A DNA stretch of 5,682 nt from a bacterium. GTDB lineage: Bacteria > Patescibacteriota > Minisyncoccia > Phycocordibacterales > UBA918. Below the pieces are notes generated by a model that saw only the letters and a program-made list of their open reading frames with translations, did no database searches and had not been told where the DNA came from. The position numbers and the translations under genes were made by a program. Where the stretch lies: NCBI GenBank assembly GCA_027487145.1, contig JAIYEC010000034.1:1-5682 (forward strand), in the 5' to 3' direction. This document shows, one piece after another, positions 1-5,682 of this stretch; position 1 is the stretch's first letter; every line of letters starts with the position of its first letter.

Positions 1-364
1 TATAGCCAGACTCATCTCCGCCAAACTTTCCTCCCGCGTGAAGAACCGTCAAAATTGTCTCAAGCGCAGACACACCAGTTAGTTTGTGAACGTCTACCGG
101 AATACCACGTCCATTGTCAGCAACTCGAATGTAGTTATCAGGCAACAGCGCAACTTCAACCCGGTTGGCAAAACCACCCATCGCTTCATCGCGAGAGTTA
201 TCGAAAATCTCCGTAATCATGTGGTGAAGACCATCAGGCCCAGTCGTCCCGATGTACATACCTGGTCGCTTTCGGACCGGATCAAGTCCTTCAAGAACTG
301 AAATCGACGACGCGTCGTATGCTTTATCTTTAGTTTTCTTAGGTGCGGGTTGCTTGGCTGCCAT
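1..364 (-). CDS. gyrB: DNA gyrase subunit B, N-terminal part (3' end off window)
   Basis: ATPase subunit of DNA gyrase, a type IIA topoisomerase that introduces negative supercoils using ATP. Only the first 121 residues are visible; the gene runs off the left edge. An 18-residue Lys/Ala-rich N-terminal extension leads into the GHKL ATPase fold. Family landmarks are GLDPVRKRPGMYIG (residues 26-39), the ATP/Mg segment TEIFDNSRDEA (51-61), ADNGRGIP (82-89) and LHAGGKFGG (108-116). By alignment to E. coli GyrB, E52 matches the catalytic base Glu42, N56 matches Asn46, and D83 and R86 match Asp73 and Arg76. The residue before DEA is Arg where most homologues have Ile or Val. The ATG has no Shine-Dalgarno sequence but follows a good promoter, so gyrB probably has its own transcript. 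ParE shares this region, so a ParE paralogue is possible, but the overall match favours GyrB. Confidence 0.93.
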   Translation of the reverse strand, partial: MAAKQPAPKKTKDKAYDASSISVLEGLDPVRKRPGMYIGTTGPDGLHHMITEIFDNSRDEAMGGFANRVEVALLPDNYIRVADNGRGIPVDVHKLTGVSALETILTVLHAGGKFGGDESGY

Positions 365-394
365 GCTGTATTTTTAACGAAATAATTGCCTATA

Positions 395-403
395 AGTATA
401 CCA
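395..403 (-). promoter_or_regulatory. Probable extended -10 promoter of gyrB
   Basis: On the minus strand the sequence reads TGGTATACT: a TATACT -10 hexamer (400 to 395) preceded by TGn, a textbook extended -10. The hexamer 17 bases upstream (AAGAAA) is not a recognisable -35, which fits an extended -10 promoter that does not need one. Transcription would start around 387-390, giving a leader of about 25 nucleotides before the gyrB ATG at 364. The element starts one base after the right arm of the terminator-like hairpin. It is the only promoter I can support in the window. Confidence 0.6.
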
Positions 404-404
404 G

Positions 405-432
405 AAAACCACCAATGTTTCTTGGTGGTTTT
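405..432 (-). terminator. Intrinsic-type terminator hairpin after pheT
   Basis: A perfect 11-bp inverted repeat: AAAACCACCAA, a 6-base loop, then TTGGTGGTTTT. The stem has a CCACC/GGTGG core flanked by A and T runs, so in RNA it forms a hairpin ending in four U residues on either strand. It lies 36 bases past the pheT stop and is best read as the end of the glycosyltransferase-to-pheT transcript. The U tract is short (UUUU then CUGG), so termination may be incomplete, with some read-through into gyrB. Confidence 0.65.
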
Positions 433-468
433 GGGTAAAATGATGTGTAATTGGGGCCTAAAATAACC

Positions 469-2406
469 CTATCGCACTTCCCAGGTTCGAGCTTGAACTG
501 CTTCGTATACGGCAGCCATATGTGGCGCAATTTCTTCGTCAGTAAGAGTCTTTTCAAATGACTGAAATACGAGTCTGAAGGCGTATGAGGTGCGTCCGTC
601 TTTCGTGAAGGTATCAAATAATGAGAGTCGGACACACAGATCACCAGCTGCCTGATAGATAGTTGATTCTACTGTTGCCGCCATTTCCCCTTCCCCTACC
701 CAGAGTGCAATGTCACGAGATATTGCAGGATACATTGAGACAGGTTTATACGTAGCTGGAGTCTTTGAAATAAATTCACCGTATGAGGGAGGTACAGGCA
801 GCACCTCTAAGACAGTCGAAAGATTTGCTTCTACCACCCCCTTTTCTAGATTCCACTGAAGTGATACGCCCAGCACCTGATCGACTGTATCAGAGGCAGT
901 TTTCACAATTACATCATCTTTTGAATTATATCCATTACCTTTTGTTCGCACGCCAAGAGCAATCGAAACATGCTCCCCGACAGAAGTCTCTGTCTTATCA
1001 AAAACAGTACCAATTTCAAACACTCGTATATCGTGCGCTCCAATTAAATCGGTGTGGGTAAAGTTAGCATCAAGTACCTGACTAATGTTCTTAGTTAAGG
1101 TTTTCCGTAGGTAGGTTTTATCAGCTGCTAGAGCATTTTGCAATTGTATATCTGCCTTATTCGTAAACGATGAAGTAATAACTTCAGAAAAACCAGCGTT
1201 AAGAAGTTCTTGTCTGATTGCCTCAGTATAGTACTGACGCACATTTACTTCAGTAAGCGCGGCTTTCTGTGGCGCAACAGATTCAATGTGATGAAGCCCA
1301 TGGATACGACCAATTTCTTCGATAAAGTCTTCGGCGATAGTCAGATCATGTCGCTCCCATGGGCCAATGACAGTAAATACTTCTCCTGTAGCAGTAATAA
1401 TCTGCGCTCCAATTCGCCGCAAAATATCTTCCATCTGGTCTGCAGTAAGGGTCAGCCCCAAGAGTACATTTGTCAGCGCTACAGGAACAACGACTTCAGG
1501 ATTAGTCTTTTCTTCAAGGAGAACATCAACCATACCTTCAAAGGCACCGCCAGCAATATCTGTAATCAGCTTCACAACTTCTGCTTGCGCATACGGAATA
1601 AGGTTTCGTGACGGCTCATTTTCAAACCGCTTACTGGCGTCAATCACAATACCGAGCCGTCTGGCTGTCTTTCTCGTCGTCGTTGGATTAAAGTGCGCAG
1701 CCTCGATAATGATATTTTTTGTGCCTGCATGTACACCGGCATACTGTCCGCCCTTTACGCCCGCTAGACCAATTGGTGTATCTGTCGAACCATCGACAAT
1801 AAGAAGCTCAGTTCCGGTAAGCTCAACCACTCTCTCCTCCTCCCTTCCGCCTTCGGCCAAAAGACTCACGGTCTCACCCGGTCGTGCGTTTCGAATCACA
1901 AAATTCCACTTCCCTTCAACTTGTTTAAAGAGGTCAGCATCATACGCATGCAGTGGCTCCCCGAGCGCATACATCACGTAGTTAGTGGCATCAACAATAT
2001 TATTAATAGATCGAACGCCAAGAGCCTTGAGACGCTTTTGTAACCACTGCGGTGATTCCTTCACTTCAATGCCAGTAATAAGCGAGGCAGAAAACCGAGG
2101 ACACTGTGTAGCATTTTCAATCGTAATTGCAATCGCTTCAGTTGTTGCCAGAGTAGGCTCAGCTGCGAGTGGATCGTAAACCAATGGGACAGAGAGTAGT
2201 GATGCAAGCTCACGAGCGACACCTCGGTGACAAAGACAGTCACTGGCGCGATTAGGAAGTACACTAATATCAATGACAGTCTCTCCCTCAACCTCTTCAA
2301 GTCCATCAATCTCAAACGAATGAAATGCCAAAAGCTCCTCCACCTTCTCTGGAGTCGGGAGGGCATCGCCCAGATAATCTTTAAGCCACGAGTGAACTAC
2401 TTTCAT
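469..2406 (-). CDS. pheT: Phenylalanyl-tRNA synthetase beta subunit, short form without the EMAP-II/Myf-like domain
   Basis: Beta subunit of PheRS, which with PheS charges tRNA-Phe in the cytoplasm and hydrolyses mischarged Tyr-tRNA-Phe. The protein has 645 residues against about 790-800 usually. Domains in order: a short B1 start (1-42), the B3/B4 editing domain (about 44-265), B5 (about 305-373, with IAEDFIEEIGRIHG), the catalytic-like B6/B7 fold (about 385-550, with RVFEIGTVF at 461-469) and the FDX-ACB tRNA-binding domain (about 553-645). In normal proteins about 110 residues of EMAP-II/Myf-like fold separate GLEVDG-type and DISVTPNR-type segments; here FEIDGLEE (31-38) leads straight to DISVLPNR (46-53). 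Editing residues matching E. coli Arg244, His261, Glu334 and Ala356 are kept (R132, H153, E235, A257), but the Thr354 position is Ile255. The ATG lies 3 bases after the pheS stop, so translation is probably coupled. The stop is TAG. Identity is certain; domain edges are approximate. Confidence 0.96.
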   Translation of the reverse strand: MKVVHSWLKDYLGDALPTPEKVEELLAFHSFEIDGLEEVEGETVIDISVLPNRASDCLCHRGVARELASLLSVPLVYDPLAAEPTLATTEAIAITIENATQCPRFSASLITGIEVKESPQWLQKRLKALGVRSINNIVDATNYVMYALGEPLHAYDADLFKQVEGKWNFVIRNARPGETVSLLAEGGREEERVVELTGTELLIVDGSTDTPIGLAGVKGGQYAGVHAGTKNIIIEAAHFNPTTTRKTARRLGIVIDASKRFENEPSRNLIPYAQAEVVKLITDIAGGAFEGMVDVLLEEKTNPEVVVPVALTNVLLGLTLTADQMEDILRRIGAQIITATGEVFTVIGPWERHDLTIAEDFIEEIGRIHGLHHIESVAPQKAALTEVNVRQYYTEAIRQELLNAGFSEVITSSFTNKADIQLQNALAADKTYLRKTLTKNISQVLDANFTHTDLIGAHDIRVFEIGTVFDKTETSVGEHVSIALGVRTKGNGYNSKDDVIVKTASDTVDQVLGVSLQWNLEKGVVEANLSTVLEVLPVPPSYGEFISKTPATYKPVSMYPAISRDIALWVGEGEMAATVESTIYQAAGDLCVRLSLFDTFTKDGRTSYAFRLVFQSFEKTLTDEEIAPHMAAVYEAVQARTWEVR

Positions 2407-2409
2407 ACA

Positions 2410-3135
2410 TTAAAACTGGGTTACAAACCGTAAGTCACCGGTATAGTAGTCTCTAATATCTTCGATGCCGTGTCGCATAACTCCAAGACGATCAATCCCC
2501 ATACCAAACGCAAAGCCTGAATACACATCGGGATCAATACCGCAGTTACGAAGGACATTAGGATGAATCATTCCCGCACCCATTACTTCAATCCACTTTC
2601 CAGCTAATTTAGAATCACCAGACAAAAGCTTCATATCTACCTCTACCCCCGGCTCGACAAACGGAAAAAAACTTGGACGAAACCGAATTTCCGTCTCTCC
2701 ACTAAAGAAGCGAGAGAAAAAATGCTCAAGCGTACCCTTTAAGTGTCCGAGGTGAACCCCTGTATCAATATACATTCCTTCTAGTTGATAAAACTGGGCT
2801 TCATGGGTCGCGTCCGTTGCTTCGTTACGAAATACTTTACCAGGCACAATCATGCGAATTGGTGGCTCGTGGGTCTCCATGAAGCGCGCCTGTACGGGAC
2901 TAGTATGAGTCCGTAGCACCATCGGTTCAGATACGTCTTTACTCTTAAACCAAAACGTATCCTGCATGTCTCTTGATGGATGATCCTTGGCGACGTTCAG
3001 TTTATCGAAGTTGTACACTTCTGTCTCAGCTTCTGGTCCTTCCGCAAACACAAAACCAATCTCTGCAAAGATATTATTTATCTCAGCAATCATCTGTGTA
3101 ATGGGATGTTGATGTCCTTTTTCTACCTGTTGCAT
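2410..3135 (-). CDS. pheS: Phenylalanyl-tRNA synthetase alpha subunit, short form without the N-terminal coiled coil
   Basis: Catalytic subunit of PheRS, a class II aminoacyl-tRNA synthetase that activates phenylalanine and transfers it to tRNA-Phe. Its 241 residues are almost only the catalytic core: the family's GxxHP segment, normally near residue 100, is here at residues 7-11. Class II motif 1 falls around 27-62, motif 2 around 99-120 (FRNE at 102-105) and motif 3 around 207-221 (GFAFGMGIDRL). The alanine of GFAFGMG that limits the amino acid pocket (E. coli Ala294) is kept as A209. The N-terminal helical coiled coil that contacts tRNA is absent. I see no upstream ATG in frame that would restore it, and the preceding gene ends only 10 bases upstream. 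There is no clear Shine-Dalgarno sequence. pheT follows after 3 bases, so the subunits are probably made together. The truncation looks genuine, not a frameshift, because motifs 1-3 are complete. Confidence 0.96.
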   Translation of the reverse strand: MQQVEKGHQHPITQMIAEINNIFAEIGFVFAEGPEAETEVYNFDKLNVAKDHPSRDMQDTFWFKSKDVSEPMVLRTHTSPVQARFMETHEPPIRMIVPGKVFRNEATDATHEAQFYQLEGMYIDTGVHLGHLKGTLEHFFSRFFSGETEIRFRPSFFPFVEPGVEVDMKLLSGDSKLAGKWIEVMGAGMIHPNVLRNCGIDPDVYSGFAFGMGIDRLGVMRHGIEDIRDYYTGDLRFVTQF

Positions 3136-3145
3136 ACGTACAAAA

Positions 3146-4300
3146 CTAGTTAGCTTCAGGAATTTCCGTCAACAACTCAAAGTACCTTCCGTCTTCTTCA
3201 ATATAGATATTGGTGTCCGTTACCACTGTTCTAAAATTATTACCTGGGTAGACCATTTGTGTATTTTGCCACGCCCGGTCGTCAATCTCAGTTACGTACA
3301 AACCATCTTCAAGCTGGATCACTACAAGATCAGATGAGCGAGGGAAAAATTCATAGTATTTGATTTTTTGCCACTTTCTATCAAGGCGGATTTCGGTGCG
3401 ACAAAGACGATTATTTTCGATATGGAGTGGTGTTGTCGTAGACAGACGTTGCTCTTCCATCTGGAGCATCACGTGCGAACCAAGACGAAGCGCAATCGTC
3501 GAAGAGGAGTGTTCAGAGCTACAAAAATAATGCGGAGTAGCAGGTCCTTCTCCTATCCAGCGGGCGAACAATTCATCACCTCGTGGTACTAGTCGCATGT
3601 TACCCTGCTCGATATAGGTGATAGTAGAAGTAGCCTTCGTCGAAGTACCCGCCTGAGCTGGACTTAATTTTTCAATCTCTTCTTCAAGACGATTCAGTAC
3701 AGACGTAGAGGTAGCGGTTGTAGACGCAAATAAATCAACGACATATTCGTATTCACTATTTGAACGAAGACTGCTTGGAAACGCTCGATTAACCACTACG
3801 TAATTTCCGGTTGTAGTTGCTTTGCTAAACAGTGGTGTTGTCGTGCTTCCTTCTACCACATACACGCCTTGACCAGCTGTATTAAGCACTGGTGCAATCG
3901 GCCTAATGTGTGGGAGTTCTGGCATGTTAAAGGCAGCAGCTTCAGTCACAATGTATGAGTCCACTGGTAATACCTTTACCCACGTCTGCAAACCTGGACC
4001 TTGGACCACGAGGCGATGTAGACCGTTTTCAATATTTTGAATGTAATACGCACTCCGAAATAGTCGCGGTTTATCGACTTTTTCCTCATCAAGATATACA
4101 TCGACTCCAAGGTTATCAGCCGTGATATAAATCCCACCAGTTGTAACGATTGAGGTCTCTTGATTTTCGAAACTAAGTCGGTACCCCGAGGTGTAAAAAA
4201 TAAAAGCCGGAAGTGCAACCAAGAATACGGCCACTAGTACGAGAAAAAAACCTTTTCGGCTTTCGTATGATAGTGATTTAATTTCTGGTTCAATTGGCAT
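3146..4300 (-). CDS. Membrane-anchored PEGA-domain-like surface protein of unknown function
   Basis: I do not recognise a named family for the whole protein (384 residues). A 16-residue N-terminal tail is followed by one hydrophobic helix (about 17-36) without a lipobox or obvious signal peptidase site, suggesting a type II anchor with the rest outside the cell. Residues about 55-112 look like a PEGA domain: a strand, then GVDVYLDEEKV, then ENGLHRLVVQGPGLQTW, the usual 'small insert plus turn' pattern. Two Thr/Ser-rich stretches follow (151-164 and 192-228), with a charged helix (201-212) inside the second. The region from about 230 to 380 has repeated short beta-strand units (for example RLVPRGDELFARW, SSDLVVIQLEDGLYV, TDTNIYIEEDGRYFELL) reminiscent of beta-propeller blades. 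C260 and C300, the only cysteines, could form a disulfide. It sits 7 bases after the glycosyltransferase gene, so an envelope role is plausible but unproven. Confidence 0.85.
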   Translation of the reverse strand: MPIEPEIKSLSYESRKGFFLVLVAVFLVALPAFIFYTSGYRLSFENQETSIVTTGGIYITADNLGVDVYLDEEKVDKPRLFRSAYYIQNIENGLHRLVVQGPGLQTWVKVLPVDSYIVTEAAAFNMPELPHIRPIAPVLNTAGQGVYVVEGSTTTPLFSKATTTGNYVVVNRAFPSSLRSNSEYEYVVDLFASTTATSTSVLNRLEEEIEKLSPAQAGTSTKATSTITYIEQGNMRLVPRGDELFARWIGEGPATPHYFCSSEHSSSTIALRLGSHVMLQMEEQRLSTTTPLHIENNRLCRTEIRLDRKWQKIKYYEFFPRSSDLVVIQLEDGLYVTEIDDRAWQNTQMVYPGNNFRTVVTDTNIYIEEDGRYFELLTEIPEAN

Positions 4301-4307
4301 ACAATAT

Positions 4308-5682
4308 TTATTTTACAGCAACTCGTTTTGGGGTTACCCAAAATCCCATGTACTTTCCAAACATAAGTCTTGTCTGAGCATCAAGTCCTGGTAAGGCACT
4401 AAATACAATCATGGTGATTGGGACCATGATCCACTGCAATACCATCACAACGTATTTAAAGCGTGGATACTTCTCAGGGCGAGGCGGTGTTAAAGAAAGC
4501 GAGATGATAGCAGACACAACGAGACCTCCCATCGCAATAATAAGAAGGTTACGCACCATGATTGGTAACTCATACGAGAGCACTGTCTCATGAAATTCTC
4601 GTGTCCCAAGGAAAATTGGTGCCCAGCCAAGAATAAAGAGCAGGATTGGATTTGTCACGAGCGATGAGTACCCCTCCCCTTGCAAGGCCGCAATTGATAA
4701 CCGTCGCTTTAAAGGAATCTGTTTGTTCTTGATAAAGTGATAGGTAATGTAACACCAGTTTTCTACTCCATATGTCCAGCGTCGATGTTGCTTGTAGATA
4801 TTTTTTATCGTACCCCACAAGGTTGATGCAATTGTTGCATCCATAGAAATCGGGTACGAGATTGGGACAACATCGAACTTTCCGTCGTTAGCGATGAGAA
4901 GGTTCCAATAGATACGAGAGTCTTCTGACACAACGTTAGCCTGGCCATAGCCAATTTCATACAAGGCTTGATAGCTAACTGAGTGTGAAGAAAACGTTGC
5001 AGATTTTTCTGGTCGTTCCTGCATAATCATTTGCCAAAAAGTACTAGACATCGCCATTACCCGAGACAACGCTGGAGCTTCCCAAAGATTATTATTAAAG
5101 AGGGGTACCGGTTGGAACGCACTTTTGTATGGATTCTCGGTGTTGAGGAAATGCCACACCAAACAATTAAAGTAATCAGGGTAAATGACAGTGTCTACAT
5201 CAAAAATTGAAGTAATGATATCCTTGTGAGGAATGTGATATTTTTCAATCACTAGCTCGTGTACTTGATGAAGTGCATGGTGGGTATTTGAACCCTTACC
5301 AGCCAGCTCTCCCGGTGTATTAGCCGGGTGTACTGTCACGAGAAAGTGACCAAAGTGGTGAGCATACTTCTCTTCAATCCGCTTAGCATAACTAACGGCT
5401 TCTGCTCCTGCTCGTTCTTCCGCTGCAAATACAACAATTAATTTCTTAGGGTCGTACTTTGCATTAAGAAGGCCTTTGACCGCTTCTTCTAATACTTCGT
5501 ATGGTTCTGGGTAATACGGAAAAATAACCAAGTGGTAAAAATGACTGTATTCAAAACGACTCACTAAAACTTGCCAATCAAGTTTCATGTGATGTTTCAG
5601 TCGCTTCCAGTTGTACCGGACGTGATACGAAAGAAAAATAGTTTTCAGCACCCAATAAATCGAGAACGCGATAATGAAGTAA
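4308..5682 (-). CDS. Membrane GT2 family glycosyltransferase (5' end off window)
   Basis: Predicted inner-membrane glycosyltransferase that would transfer a sugar from a nucleotide-sugar donor to a surface glycan or lipid acceptor; donor and product cannot be read from the sequence. Numbering from the GTG at 5651, the GT-A fold starts near LVIFPYYPEP (41-50), followed by AGKGSN (117-122), the metal-binding DVD (151-153), the catalytic ED (243-244) and QHRRW (288-292), the QxxRW motif of GT2 enzymes. Three hydrophobic segments follow (about 331-350, 363-388, 398-420), and the protein ends LFGK-like then WVTPKR. The reading frame stays open from that GTG to the right edge (YFIIAFSIYWV), adding the end of an N-terminal membrane helix. 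The GTG is therefore probably internal and the true start is outside the window. The stop (TAA) is 7 bases before the PEGA gene, suggesting one operon. The architecture resembles GT2 'group 2' proteins common in Parcubacteria. Confidence 0.9.
   Translation of the reverse strand, partial: YFIIAFSIYWVLKTIFLSYHVRYNWKRLKHHMKLDWQVLVSRFEYSHFYHLVIFPYYPEPYEVLEEAVKGLLNAKYDPKKLIVVFAAEERAGAEAVSYAKRIEEKYAHHFGHFLVTVHPANTPGELAGKGSNTHHALHQVHELVIEKYHIPHKDIITSIFDVDTVIYPDYFNCLVWHFLNTENPYKSAFQPVPLFNNNLWEAPALSRVMAMSSTFWQMIMQERPEKSATFSSHSVSYQALYEIGYGQANVVSEDSRIYWNLLIANDGKFDVVPISYPISMDATIASTLWGTIKNIYKQHRRWTYGVENWCYITYHFIKNKQIPLKRRLSIAALQGEGYSSLVTNPILLFILGWAPIFLGTREFHETVLSYELPIMVRNLLIIAMGGLVVSAIISLSLTPPRPEKYPRFKYVVMVLQWIMVPITMIVFSALPGLDAQTRLMFGKYMGFWVTPKRVAVK

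Noticed and set aside
86..301. Plus-strand open frame of 71 codons opposite gyrB
   Set aside because: It is antisense to conserved GyrB ATPase codons and shows no motif of its own.
450..469. Possible second hairpin (GGGG ... CCC) just after the pheT stop
   Set aside because: Only three or four G-C pairs are possible and no T run follows on either strand; the 405-432 repeat is far stronger.
390..644. Minus-strand open frame of 84 codons overlapping the pheT 3' end and the spacer
   Set aside because: It mostly overlaps the FDX-ACB coding region in another frame and runs through the terminator hairpin and gyrB promoter; its composition does not look like a real protein.
1367..1981. Plus-strand open frame of 204 codons opposite pheT
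   Set aside because: It lies wholly antisense to well-conserved pheT codons, is Ser/Arg/Pro-rich with no recognisable motif, and has no promoter or ribosome site. It is a shadow of the opposite strand's codon use.
2410..3135. pheS as a frameshifted or degraded gene because of its short length
   Set aside because: All three class II motifs and the substrate-pocket alanine are intact, the stop is at the normal C-terminal position (LRFVTQF), and pheT follows at 3 bases.
469..5682. Alternative genetic code (TGA as Gly or Trp), as in some CPR groups
   Set aside because: No visible gene has an in-frame TGA and no open frame is broken where conserved motifs continue. The visible stops are TAA and TAG, which is compatible with the standard code.

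Overview
This window is a compact, entirely minus-strand block from a bacterial chromosome. Five genes read right to left: a membrane glycosyltransferase (5' end beyond the right edge), a membrane-anchored PEGA-type surface protein, pheS, pheT, and the first 121 codons of gyrB (cut by the left edge). I see no mobile element, CRISPR array, tRNA or rRNA, and no credible plus-strand gene.

The sequence suggests a member of the Candidate Phyla Radiation (Patescibacteria), most likely Parcubacteria-like. This is inference, from three things. The gaps between the first four genes are only 7, 10 and 3 bases. Both PheRS subunits are unusually short: PheS is 241 aa against about 330-350, and PheT is 645 aa against about 790-800. 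The anchored PEGA protein with Thr/Ser-rich linkers resembles uncharacterised proteins I associate with that group. None of the four visible start codons has a clear Shine-Dalgarno sequence. Visible stops are TAA and TAG, and nothing points to a recoded TGA.

Layout: 4308-5682 encodes a GT2 family glycosyltransferase with DxD, ED and QxxRW motifs and C-terminal membrane helices. 3146-4300 encodes the PEGA protein. 2410-3135 (pheS) and 469-2406 (pheT) encode the two subunits of phenylalanyl-tRNA synthetase. A perfect 11-bp inverted repeat at 405-432 probably ends this transcript. An extended -10 promoter immediately downstream (395-403) probably starts gyrB.

The envelope genes and the PheRS genes look co-transcribed, although their functions are not obviously linked. 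The most notable content is the PheRS: it appears to lack both accessory tRNA-contacting modules, the alpha N-terminal coiled coil and the beta EMAP-II/Myf-like domain, while keeping the aminoacylation core, the editing domain and the C-terminal FDX-ACB domain. I found no undescribed multi-gene system; this is a housekeeping region with unusual domain reduction.
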